A stretch of DNA of 64,000 bases from Limonium bicolor (GCA_023374045.1 CM041776.1:471375375-471439374); one strand, 5' to 3'. Numbered from the stretch's first letter, positions 33,871 through 45,461 are shown. Notes: generated by a model from the letters alone, not told the origin. Program-made: numbers and translations.

Positions 33871-36800
33871 TGAAATACCCCGTAATTAAAAATAGTGATT
33901 AATTAGGCTAATAAGTAATTTAGAAGCTTAATTAAGTGTAAATAATCATGAGGGAACAAATCCCGAAGAAAACGGATCCTTAAAATGGATTAAAAACACT
34001 ACCGAACCTTAAAGCACGTTTTTCGAGGAGACCGGGAAAACGTGACTTTAAGCGGGTCAAATAGACTCGTAACAATTTTAGTCAACTAAATAGTCACTAA
34101 TAAATATTAGTGAAGCTTTAGAACCAATAAAATCGATAAAATGAGGAATTAGTATAAACTGTCAAAAACGGGAAGTTGTGGGGTAGAAACATAAATAACC
34201 CAAACTAGTGTGTCCAATATTGTAAATAAAATTTTACAAACCCACATGGGCTGTGTGTGTGTCTGATTTTGAGCCCCACTCACACCCCTTAATTCCCTTC
34301 TTATGAGCAAAAGGACAAAACAAATAAAAATAAAAAAGGTACTACTTTACTCACTCACCACTCTCTCTCCTCTATTCTACTCTCTCACTCACGTACACAT
34401 TCACCCTCCTCCTCTCTATTTTCTTCCTTCTTCAGCCGACAGCAATGGAGAAATGAGAGAACTCACACCATTCTCCACTTCTCTCCTCTTGTTTCTCCCT
34501 TGAATAGCCTCCAAAAATTATACAAATTACACCATTGTCTTCCTCTCATCAAGGAGAGTATTTTCCTCTTTTCAAAATCTGAAAAGGAGCATCTTCATCT
34601 CCATGGGTGTGTAGCATTTGGAGCTTCAAGACCACCATTAGAACCACCTCCTTCTCCTTGTCATCTTGAGGTAAAAATCTTCTTGAAACCCCACCTTTTT
34701 CTAGCCTTTATGGGCAAAACGAATTTAGACTAAACCCCTTGTTGGTTCTCTTGTGCTATAGCCGATTTTGGCATTCTTGAAGGGGTTGAAATATTGTTCT
34801 TGAACCATTCCAAGCTCCACTTACACCCTTGCAAGGTAATGAAATTTCTAAACCCTAAAACTTACATTAAAACTTAAATAATGGTTAGGGTTAGTTTTTA
34901 GTATTGAAATGTATATATGTATGGGCTGTAGTGCTAGAGAATTGAAATTACAAAACCGGTGGGAAGAGGAAGGAAAGAGAGAAGGAAGAAGCAAGAAGAA
35001 GAAGATAAACTAGAAGAAGAAAAAAGGTAATTATGCTTGTCTTTGTGTAGTCATGTATACATGTATGTAACAGATTTTAGTAACCTATTAAATGTGTATT
35101 GAATCTAGTAATGGGTAGTAGTGTAATGTGTAAGAGAATGCAAATGTTTTAAACCCTTAAAAAACATATAAAACTTGTGTAAACATAGTTGGGAATGGGA
35201 TGTTGTGTGTAGGAATTTGTAAGAGTGTTTTGTGTTGGTATTTGTGTATGAGAGTTTGTATATTGGTGATTGATGAAAACAGGTGAGATGGATAAAAATG
35301 TGTGTGAAAAGGATGTGGTGAGAGTATAAAAATGTAGGGGAGACTATGGCAAAATTTACCTAGGAATAGAACACTTAATGAACTAGAACTAGGTGAAAAG
35401 TATAAGTTGTAACAGATTTTGATGGAGATAGTTAGAGGGTAAATTGAGAGAGGTAGTGAATGTATTGTAGTGCATTAGGAGTGTTAGAAATGACATTAGA
35501 AGAGGGAGTTATAGATGGAGAGAGTTAGAGTAGAAATCTGTAGCAAAATGCAACTAGAGAAGAAACTATGTGAGTGTTGAAATGGAATTTGGGAAGAACA
35601 AGAGTGTAAGTTAGTATAGGATTTGTGTAATGAATTAAGGAATGAAATAACATGATTTAGAGTGTTTAATAAGTTTTAAAACATGTGGGATTGAGTGTAG
35701 GAACAATGGGGAAGTAATGGGTAAGATGAGGGACTGAAAACAGAAATAAAAATGCAAATACTAGACTGGACCGACCTTGGGACCGAACTTGCAAGGTCGG
35801 TCGAGCCCAGATTTACAAAGGACGGAAACCTTCTGGAATGGACCGACCTTGGGGACCGAACTTGCAAGGTCGGTCGGCCAGAAAATTTCCCGTCATAAAA
35901 CCTTCTGGAATGGACCGACCTTGGGACCGGACTTGCAAGGTCGGTCGGCCTAAAATTCGCCTGTAATGTAACTTACTGGAATGGACCGACCTTGGGACCG
36001 GACATGCAAGGTCGGTCGACTCCAGAATTTCGAAACCAGAACTCACTGGAATGGACCGACCTTGGGACCGGACTTGGCAAGGTCGGTCGGCCCTGTAATT
36101 TTCCAGCGTATTACCCTACTGACTTCGACCGACCTTGGGTCCGACCCTGGGTAAGGTCGGTTGGGTCAAACAAAAAAAATATAAATAATTATAATAAGTA
36201 TATATATATATACCCACATATACATATGTACATATATGTATAGGTACACCATAGTAAGTAAGGAAATAAACTTAAGTAGAGAAGAGTAAGTAAACAAAGT
36301 GTAAGTACAAGAATTTCAAAGACTTAGTAAGTATGAGTTAGGAAACGTAAGAGTAGTCGAGTTAAGTTAATGATAGTTAGATTAATCATTCGATCGTATG
36401 TATATCATTGGGTTTGATTTGTGAGCACCGAAGGAACGTTGGGATACAAGTACAACGGTGAACGGTATGAATTTCTCATGCCACGTATGCTACCTTGGTT
36501 ACTCTGATTTGTGTGTTGTGTGCTAATTGATCACCAAATAAGATAAATGCACGAATCGGAGTTATCATGCTTACTCGTGAATATGTAGTGTTGTATATTG
36601 ATGTATATTATCTTTAAATCTTAGTTTGTCCAATTCATGAAATGAATGGATGAATATGAGTGTGTGTATGCATGATGTATTGTATTGTGACCGAACATGT
36701 TTGTGATTGGACTTCTAACTTTTTTTTAACAAGCTAACCAATCTAACTTAAATTGGTAATTAAATTGGAATGAGTAGAAGTCCGATATAGTTTTGGCCAC

Positions 36801-37791
36801 GCGTGAGGGTGCAGAGACACAAGAGGTTGGATCCAAGCCCTGACTCTTAAACTGGTCCGCGGCTCAAACCCCTTAAATGGGTAGCATCCCGGATTGGTGA
36901 GTCAAGTAAATCCCGGTGGTGGGACGGTGTAGTCCCCTGGCCGGAGGTCATGCCGACTTAACAAGAGTAAGAGTAAGTAAGTAAGTAAGAATGAGTAAGT
37001 AAGTAAATGAAAGAAAGTAAGTAAAGTAAGAGCAAGTAACGTGTAATGGGTAAAAGAGTAATAAGCATTCCGATTAACCCGGAGGCACAAATTGGCTAAC
37101 CCTTGGAAAGGTAAGTAATGTGTATGCGATTGTATTGCTGTATGAATGGTGAATGGTATTGTGAATGAATGTATGTTGTATGTAAAGCATGTATGTATGT
37201 TAAAAATGAACCGCATGCCTATTTGACCTTAATTAGTCGGCGTGCCCTTGTTAGCACGCGGTATATGCGAAGTTCATGCGCAGCTTTTGCTGAGCCCCTT
37301 GGGGCGATGTTTTTAATATGGATGCAGGTACACGAGAAGGGTGAGGAAGATGGAGTTCTTAGTTTGTCTTCTTTTGATTGTAAACAATGAATTGAATGGT
37401 GTACTAAGTAGTACACGGCTGTAGATTTTGTTAGCCGGTGTACCATGTGGTACACCCATTGGATATGGATAGGATGGAATTGGTATAGATGAGTGGTTGT
37501 AGAAACTCATTAATTTTTGGTAAACTTGGAAGGGATGTAAATTGAATATACTTTGGTACTCGATAATCCATGAATGTAAGTATTCGGTATTTGATATTTG
37601 GTAAGTAATGTGGTAGCTCGGTATACTATGCCATCAGACTGTGACTGTAAGTAAGGTAAGCCTAGCTAGCCGTATGGGCGGTTAGCGGCATTGTACCACC
37701 TGTCGTAGTAAGTAGTAGTCTTCCGCTGTGAACTGATAGAATTAGGGGATAATTGGACGGTAAGCATAGGATTAACGGTAGGGGTGTTACA
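33871..37791 (+). repeat. 5' LTR of element B
   Basis: 3921 bp, TGAAATACC...GGGGTGTTACA, followed by the PBS. It is the inverse of 41477-45461. Contains the palindrome array at 35765-36165, a GTAA microsatellite (36966-37040) and a GAAGAA-rich tract near 34970-35030. Short open frames inside have no homology and are not genes. Confidence 0.9.
35765..36165. repeat. Six-unit ACCGACCTT...AAGGTCGGT palindrome array in B LTR
   Basis: Six units of about 70-77 bp: GGACCGACCTTGGGACCG, then GACTTGCAAGGTCGGTCG, then a variable AT-rich spacer with TGGAATGG. Each forms an 11-bp stem (GACCGACCTTG with CAAGGTCGGTC). GC-rich cores stand out in AT-rich LTR DNA. Confidence 0.92.
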
Positions 37792-37796
37792 AAAAG

Positions 37797-37808
37797 TGGT
37801 ATCAGAGC
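37797..37808 (+). other. Primer-binding site of element B (initiator Met tRNA)
   Basis: TGGTATCAGAGC, five bases after the LTR; the standard Met PBS of chromoviruses. Confidence 0.92.
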
Positions 37809-38003
37809 GTAGTTACGCTCTGATGCCCTAAGTTACCGAGCATAGGGATTACCGAGTTAGGATTTCAACCGTCTTAAGACGGATAATTAGAAACCTAACT
37901 AGGAACTACCGTTGTTAACAACGGATACCCTTGACGTTCCTAGGAACGATACCTTGCTTAAATTCCATGACCGTTGAGTCATATCTTGCGGAGCCTAATG
38001 TAA

Positions 38004-39498
38004 ATGTTAAATATTCAGATGTTAGGAAGAGGTCCAGGTCGCCGAGGGACCAATGACGGACCGGGCGCGCAGACGATAGCAGAGATCGTCGCCGCCACGG
38101 TAGCGCAGATGCTACCACAAGTAATCACTGCGATGCAACAAAACCAGCAGAATCAACAGACACAAGCAGGACCAATCCCTCCCCCTCCACCCAGAGAAGT
38201 GAACTGGGTAAAGGCCATCGCAGATCTCCGTCCTCCATGTTTTAGAGGCGAGAGCGATCCTGCCAAATTGGAAGCTTACATCTCCGAAATGGAGACCGCA
38301 TTCGAAACCCTCGAAGCTCCTGCTGGAGTTCGAGTGAGGTTAGCAGCATACTATCTAAAAGATGCAGCCATGGACTGGTGGAAGCTGGTCAAGAATGAGC
38401 ACGTCAACGACCCCACATTCGATTGGGAGTCCTTTGCATCCCTCCTCCGATCCAAATACTACCCGGAGCACGTGAAAACCAAGAAAAGGCTAGAGCTGGA
38501 CGCCTTGAAAATGACAGACAAGATGTCTGTGGATGAGTACTACCGCACCTTCACTTCTATCCTCCGTCTTCTACCTGATCTAGGATACACTGGCCAGGTG
38601 TTGGTCGATCGCTTCTATGGCGGTCTGAGTCATCGCCTGCGGTACGGTATGGGCTACACACGATTTACCTCCCTTCAGGTAAATATCGGTTAACCCTTAG
38701 TACCATTTCAACTCCTTGGATTCCTTAAATACTTTACCTTTACCTCTATCTTTTAAATAAGAATCCCGGCTAATACCTGAAACTTCAGGAGTGTTATCAC
38801 GCGGCTTCCCGCGTTGAGATCACTTGCCAACTGAGGGATGAAGAAACCGCGCTGAAGTGCAAGGCAAACAGTAAGAACACAAGTGCTGAGGAGCAGAACC
38901 AGGGTAAAAGCTGGAAAAAGAAGAAAGGGAAATTCTTTCACCAAACCTCAAAGAACTTCCCAAGTGAGAGCAGTGCCCATGCTGAGAAGGGCAACCCGGT
39001 TGAGATTCTTCAGCTAGGGTCATCTGCACCAGTGGCTGCGAAGCCACTGAGATCACACTCACCTAAGGGTAAACTTCTAATCCAAATTCATATTTGTATA
39101 AGTACCATATCTAGTATATCTCCGCACAAATGTGCTAATTCTCTAAACCTTAGGTTCTGGCTCCGGTTTCACCAAAAACTTCTCTGACAGCCGCGCTTAT
39201 GTGTGCCGCAAATGCAACCAAGATCATTCCGACAAGGATTGCCAAGGGAGAGAAATCCGGTGCTACAATTGTCAGAAGCCCGGACACCGAGCCAATGTAT
39301 GCCCCGAAAATGCCAAACCAAGAGGGAACTTCCAAAGCTACAAGCAGAGGGAAGGCAAGGAGGTTGCATCTGGCGATGCACCGACCCAGCAGGCACCACA
39401 GGGACAGGGATCCCGGGGTCCTCCGAGGGGCGCACCCCAGAGGCAGTCTGTTTTGCACGTGATTGACCGTGATGGGTCCGGTTCTAAGTCCAGCCCAG
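38004..39498 (+). pseudogene. gag of element B, three exons
   Basis: Exon 1 38004-38678 (ATG 38004, or ATG 38019 directly after ATATTCAG, which could be a leader-intron acceptor) holds the capsid domain (WVKAIADLRPPCFRGESDP, AAYYLKDAAMDWW, LLRSKYYPEHVK, FYGGLSHRLRYGM). Exon 2 38789-39068 is a Lys-rich linker (SWKKKKGKF). Exon 3 39154-39498 has two knuckles: CRKCNQDHSDKDC (C-x2-C-x3-H-x4-C) and CYNCQKPGHRANVC (canonical CCHC). GT-AG introns 38679-38788 (phase 0) and 39069-39153 (phase 1) recur at the same places in element D. The spliced gag has no stop. The element as a whole is broken, so I class it as a relic though gag itself is open. Confidence 0.8.
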
Positions 39499-40534
39499 GT
39501 AATTATCTAAAACCTTGAATCCTTGAGAAGCATGCCTAAGTATTAGAGTTACTGTAAGAATGAATGCATGAGTAAATAATTGAAGCATGTATGAAGCATG
39601 AAATGAAGTAGTTGAAACTAGTACTCACCGTAGATGAAATTCATAACCATAGGAAACTTTAGTATCTACTATCCAATACCTTCGAAACTGAATCAAGAAG
39701 AGACCGACATCACCAATCACTACTACATCAGCGAACAGTGTCAGGTCATCCGACCAGGTATGATTCTATTAAGGGAATACCTGACACCCGAAGCCTAAAT
39801 CTCAATCATCCGACGATGCAACGAGCTAGGAACGGGTCAAGGTGGATTTTATACACCCGAATTCCCCGGTGGAGCGAAGATGAAGCTGAAAATGATGTGC
39901 TTGGGAAAGGACTGGAATCCTTATACCAAGACATACCAAGAGACACGAACACAAGACGGAGCAACGCCACCGACAATACCTCCAGAATTTCAGACACTTG
40001 TGACACAAGCAGTAGAACTTGCACAACAATGCGAATATGATCCGATCCCCGCACTTGAAGCGAACCTCTGTATCGTCAACTTCTATGAGAAAGAAGGATG
40101 ACTTGGGTTACACTAAGACAAGGACGAGACAGCGGAATCTCTTGAACAAGGAATGCCCGTAGTGTCTTGGTCCATTGGTGATGACGCCATCTTTTTGTAT
40201 AGCGAGCAGAAGCGTGTGGACCTCGCAGAGAAATTGGTATTGAGATCAGGAGATGTCCTAATCATGGGTGGAAACTCTAGGATGCTGTATCACGGGATCA
40301 ACAAGATCAAGCTGAATACGGCACCACCGGCAATAATCAATGCCACACACATGAAACCAGGACGCCTGAACCTTACCTTTAGAAAGTATTAAATTCATAG
40401 TATCATGTAATCGATTAGTAACGTGTATTAGAGACACGGTATGTATGATGGTTGGTTTATCAATAAGGAGCAGTGTTCATTTAAAATTTCACTTGTGTCC
40501 ACCATCAATACTTATCCACTTGTGAATCCAATAG
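39499..40534 (+). other. gag-pol intervening segment of B with two alternative acceptors
   Basis: Donor CCAG/GTAATT at 39499 after the first base of a codon. Acceptor 1 CCATAG at 39652 leads into the AlkB frame; acceptor 2 CCAATAG at 40534 leads into the protease frame. Both give a glycine codon across the joint and continue in frame. No stop-free read-through exists between gag and protease, so splicing, or some recoding, would be needed for Gag-Pol. Confidence 0.7.
39653..40392 (+). pseudogene. AlkB-like 2OG-Fe(II) dioxygenase exon of element B
   Basis: About 246 codons, intronless. Resembles plant ALKBH1-type demethylases: RPGMILLREYLT, GGFYTPEF, MMCLGKDWNP, LCIVNFYEKEG, MPVVSWSIGDDAIFLY, SGDVLIMGG, YHGI and GRLNLTFRKY, then TAA. 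Iron ligands are His 40111-40113, Asp 40117-40119 and His 40291-40293; the 2OG-binding Arg is in NLTFR. Three in-frame stops (39796 TAA, 40099 TGA, 40114 TAA) inactivate it; the last lies between the His and Asp ligands. All three fit C-to-T or G-to-A change. Family members oxidatively remove methyl groups from nucleic acids; target here unknown. An ATG at 39635 is also in frame, so a separate start is possible. Confidence 0.88.
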
Positions 40535-41476
40535 GCTGTGGACTCGGTACCGAAGGTAACCTGAGTATCCTCACAGAAGCACAGGACGGCAAAAGCGGCA
40601 CCATCTTAACGGGAACATTCCCAGTGAACGGCATTGATGCCAATGTGTCATTCGACTCCGGCGCCTCTTACACCTTCGTATCACCATCTTTTGTGAAGAG
40701 GTTGAAGCTAGATGCGGATGAGCTACCGAATTTTCTGGTTACTCTCCCATCGAAGGAGCGAGTAAGATGCACCAAGTATTATAAAGCAGCCACGATTGAA
40801 ATCAAAGGCGAATCGTTTCCCATCTCCTTCATCGAGTTTAATGGATTGGGATTCGACTTAATCATCGGAATGAATTGGTTGGAGCTGCACAAGGGTAGAA
40901 TCCTCTGCGCCGAGCATCGATTGCTTCTCAAGAGTCCTTCTAGGGTTACCATATCTTACCGCCAGAGACCGAGAGAGCCTTCGACCACAGTCATCTCCGC
41001 CATGGCTATGTACCGGGAGCTCATAAAGGGCAAAGAAGTGTATTTGTGTTATGTACAAGACCTGAAGCGAGATCTAGAGTTCAGTGAAGATGTACCGATT
41101 GTATCCGAATTCCCTGACGTATTCCCTAAGGAGCTACCCGGCATGCCACCTCAGAGAGCGGTAGAATTTGAAATTGACCTTTTGCTAGGTACCGGTCCCA
41201 TTGCTAGGGCACCGTACCGCATGGCACCTGCTGAAATGACTGAACTGAAAGAACAACTACGTGACTTACTCGACAAAGGGTTTATACGCCCGAGCATATC
41301 ACCCTGGGGAGCACGGTCCTCTTTGTGAAGAAGAAGGGATGGGCCTCCGACTTTGTATTGACTACCGCGAGTTGAATGCGGTCACAGTCAAGAATAAATA
41401 CCCATTGCCACGCATCGACGACCTATTTGATCAGCTGAAAGGAGCGTCAGTCTTCTCCAAGATCGACCTCCGTTTC
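40535..41476 (+). pseudogene. Protease and N-terminal RT of element B
   Basis: Exon start GC/TGTGGACTC continues as ILTGTFPVNGIDANVSFDSG with the retropepsin box FDSGASYTFV, the flap-side GLGFDLIIGMNWL, then the RT N-terminus [22 protein letters not shown] and [13 protein letters not shown] one-base deletion near 41310 and another small indel near 41340 shift frame before [20 protein letters not shown]. The RT is cut at KIDLR by element C. Confidence 0.88.
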
Positions 41477-44400
41477 TGTAACACCCCTACCGTTAATCCT
41501 ATGCTTACAGTCCAATCATCCCTTAATCCTATCAGTTCGCAGCGGAAGACTACTACTACTACGGCGGGGGTGGTACAACGCCGCTAACCGCCCATACGGC
41601 TAGCTAGGCTTACCTTACTTACAGTCACGGTCTGATGGCATAGTATACCGAGCTACTACATTACTTACCAAATACCAAATACCGAATACTTACATTAATG
41701 GATTACCGAGTGCCAAAGTATAATCAATTTACATCCTTTCCAAGTTTACCCAAAAATAATGAGTTTCTACAAGCTACTCATCTATACCCCAATCCAATAC
41801 TTTCACTATCCAAAAGGGTGTACCCCATGGTACACCGGCTAACAAAATCTACAGCCGTGTACTACTTAGTACACCATTCCTAATCCATTGTTCACACACA
41901 AAAAGAAATAGAACTAAGTCTAAGTCTTCAACATCCTCACCCTTCTCGTGTACCTGCATTCATATTAAAAACATCGCCTCAAGGGGCTCAGCAAAATCTG
42001 CGCATGAACTTCGCATATACCGCGTGCTAACAAGGGCACGCCGACTAATTAAGGTCAAATAGGCATGCGGTTCATTTTTAACATACATACATGCTTTGCA
42101 TACAACATACATTCATTCACAATACCATTCACAATCCATACGGCAATACAATCGCATACACATTACTTACCTTCCCAAGGGTTAGCCAAATTGTGCATCC
42201 GGGTTAATCAGAATGCTTATTACTCTTTTACCCATTACACATTGCTTGCTCTCACTTTACTTACTTAATTACTTTCATTTACTTACTTACTCATTCTTAC
42301 TTACTTACTCTTACTCATGTTAAGTCGGTATGACCTCTGGCCCGGGGACTACACCGTCCCACCACCGGGATTTACTTGACTCACCAATCCGGGATGCTAC
42401 CCATTTAAGGGGTTTGGGCCGCGGATCAGTTTAAGTGTCAGGACTTGGATCCAACCTCTTGTGTCTCCACATCCTCACGCGTGGCCGAAACTATATCGGA
42501 CTTCTACTCATTCCAATTTAATTACCAATTTAAGTTAGATTGGTTAGCTTGTTAGGAATCAGTTAGAAGTACAATCACAAACACATTCGGTCACAATACA
42601 ATATATCATACATACACACACTCATATTCATCCATACATTTCATGAATTATACAAACTAGGATTTAAAGATAATATACAACAAGATACAACACTACATGT
42701 TCACAAGTAAGCATGATAACTCTGATTCGTGCATTTATCTTATTTGGTGATCAATTAGCACACAACACACAAATCAGAGTAACCAAGGTAGCATACGGGG
42801 ATGAGAAATTCATACCGTTCACCGTTGTACTTGTATCCCAACTTTCCTTCGGTGCTCACAAATCAAGTCCTATAACATACATGTAATCGAGTGATTAATT
42901 ATCTACAATTAACTTAACTCGTATCCCTATTACTTTCTTAACTCTTACTTACTATGTCTTTACACTTCTCACACTTACACATTACTTACTTACTCTTCAT
43001 TACTTTAAGTTTGTTTCCTTGTTTACAATGATGTACTTACATATATATGTACATATGTACATGTGGGTATACATGTATATATATATACTTATTATAATTA
43101 TTATTATTATTTTTTTTATGACTCGACCGACCTTACCCAGGGTCGGTCCCAAGGTCGGTCGAAGTCAGTAGGGAATTACGCTGGAAAAGTTCAGGGCCGA
43201 CCGACCTTGCAAGTCCGGTCCCAAGGTCGGTCCATTCCAGTGAGTTACTTGACGGAAAATTTTAGCCCGACCGACCTTGCAAGTCCGGTCGCAAGGTCGG
43301 TCCATTCCAGTAAGTTTCATGACGGGAAAATTTTGAGTCGACCGACCTTGCAAGTCCGGTCGCAAGGTCGGTCCATTTCAGTAGGTTTCATGACAAGAAA
43401 ATTTTGAGTCGACCGACCTTGCAAGTCCGGTCGCAAGGTCGGTCAATTCCAGTAGGTTTCATTACGGGAAATTCTTCTGGCCGACCGACCTTGCATGTCC
43501 GGTCCCAAGGTCGGTCCATTCCAGAAGGTTTCCGCCCTTTGTAAATCTGGGCTCGACCGACCTGGCAAGTCCGGTCCCAAGGTCGGTCCGGCCCAGTAAT
43601 TGCATTTTTATTTTTGTTTTCAGTCCCTCTTCTTACCCATTACTTCCCCATTGTTCCTACACCTAATCCCACATGTTTTTACACTAATTAAACCTCCTAA
43701 TACACCCTAGTTCATCCTTTAATTCATCACTCATTCCTATACTAATTTACACACTTGTTTCTAAATTCATTTAAGCACTTACACTAAGTCTTTCTTAGTT
43801 GCATTTGCTACAGATTTTTACTCTAACTCTCTCCATCTAGAGCTCCCTCTTCTAATGTCATTCCTAAAGCTTCTAATGCATTTCACACCTCTCCTAACCT
43901 ACCCACTAACTAACTTAAATCAAAATCTGTTACAAGGGTATATCTTTACCTAGTTTCTAGTTCTTAAGTGTTCTAGTTCTAGGTAAATTTTGCCATAGCC
44001 TCCCCTATATTTATACACTCTCACCACATTGTTTCACACACATAATCATCTATCTCACCTGTTTTCAACAATCACAATATACATAGCTCCCATATACATA
44101 TACCAACACTAAACAATCTTAAAAATTCCTGCACACTACATTCAACTCCCATCTAGGTTTCCACAAGTTTTTAATGTCTTTTAAGGGTTTAAAACATTTG
44201 CATTCTCCTGTACATTACACTACCACTACACTACCATTTTACAATACCCATTTTAAACTTCTAAAATCTGTTACATACATATATACAAGACTACACAAGT
44301 AAGTGTAATTACCTTCTTTCTCTTCTAGTTTTCCTTCTCTCCTTCTTTTCTCTTTCCACCGGTTTTAATAACTCAAATCCTATAACACCACAACCCATAC

Positions 44401-45461
44401 ATACACACCATTTTAATACACTAACCCTTAACCATTTTTTAAAGCTTAATGCATATTTTAGGGTTTAGAAATTCCATTACCTTGCAAGGGTGTAGGTAAT
44501 GCTTGGAACAACTCAAGAAAAATATTTCTCACCCTCCAAGAGTGCCAAAATCGGCTAGAGTACAAAGGAAACCAAACAAGGTTTTAGCTTAATTTTCGTT
44601 TTGCCCATAAGGCTAGAAAAATAGTGAGGTTTCAAGAACATTTTTACTCAACTGAACGAGGAGATGAAGGTGGTTGTAATGGTGGTCTTGAAGCTCCAAA
44701 TGCTACACACCCATGGATATGAAAGTTGTTGTGTTCGAATTTTGAAAGGAGGGGAATACTCTCCTTGATGAGAGGAAGACAATGGTGGTATTTTTATAAT
44801 TTTTGGAGAAGGTTTGGACACTCAACAAGAGGAGAGAAGTGAGTGTTTTTGTGGGTTCTCTCAAATCTCCATAGCCATCGGTAGGAGGAAGAAGAAGAGA
44901 ATAGAGAGTGAGGGGGAAGGGGGTGTTGTTACGTGAGTGAAGAGAATGGGGTAGGAGAGAGAATAGGTGAGTGAGGTAGTAAAGTGAGTTTACTTTATGC
45001 TTTTTATTTATTTTGTCCTTTTGCACATAAGAGGGAAATTAAGGGGTGTGAGTGGGGGCTTAAAATCGGACACACACACAGCCCACATGGGTTTGTAAAA
45101 TTCTATTTACAATATTGGACACACTAGTTTGGGTGATTTATGTTTCTACCCCACAACTTCCCGTTTTTGACAGTTTTTACTATTTTCTCGTTTTATTGAT
45201 TTTATTGGTTCTAAAGCTTCACTAATATTTATTAATGATTATTTAGTTGACCAAAATTGTTACGAGTCTATTTGACCCGCTTAAAGTCACGTTTTCCTGG
45301 TTTCCTTGAAAAACGTGCTTTAAAGTTCATTAATGTTTTTAATCCGTTTTAAGGATCCGTTTTCTTCGGGATTTGTTCCCTCATGATTATTTATGCATAA
45401 TTAAGCCTCTAAATTACTTATTAGCCTAATTAATCACTATTTTTAATTACGGGGTATTTCA
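41477..45461 (-). repeat. 3' LTR of element C
   Basis: 3985 bp, plus strand TGTAACACCCC...GGGGTATTTCA; reverse complement of the B LTR with moderate divergence. Carries a TTAC microsatellite (42240-42320) and a seven-unit version of the palindrome array (43120-43595). Confidence 0.9.
43120..43595. repeat. Seven-unit palindrome array in C LTR
   Basis: Same GACCGACCTTGCAAGTCCGG / CGCAAGGTCGGTC unit as in B but seven copies (about 43125, 43197, 43269, 43338, 43410, 43483 and 43555), so copy number varies within the family. Confidence 0.9.

Larger units (their letters stand above)
33871..41476 (+). mobile_element. Element B: chromovirus-like Ty3/gypsy with AlkB, 5' half
   Basis: 5' LTR 33871-37791, initiator-Met PBS, intron-containing gag, AlkB-like exon, protease and N-terminal RT. 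Interrupted at 41477 by element C, so RNase H, integrase and the 3' LTR are outside the window. LTR and leader match element C (same family, opposite orientation); the gag-AlkB-pro layout matches element D (a different LTR family). It interrupts LINE ORF1; the left flank is TGTAT (33866-33870). Confidence 0.88.

Noticed and set aside
33455..33889. 144-codon plus-strand Gly/Arg-rich ORF
   Set aside because: Antisense shadow of the Pro-rich LINE ORF1 tail.
39653..40392. AlkB as an endogenised plant RNA virus (flexivirus) fragment
   Set aside because: No viral replicase motifs nearby, a host ALKBH1-like motif set, and the same position between gag and pro in two retroelement families.
41477..45461. 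B and C LTRs as the two ends of one element
   Set aside because: They are in opposite orientation, and the gag/pro (plus) and pol end (minus) between and beyond them belong to different strands, so they are two separate insertions.
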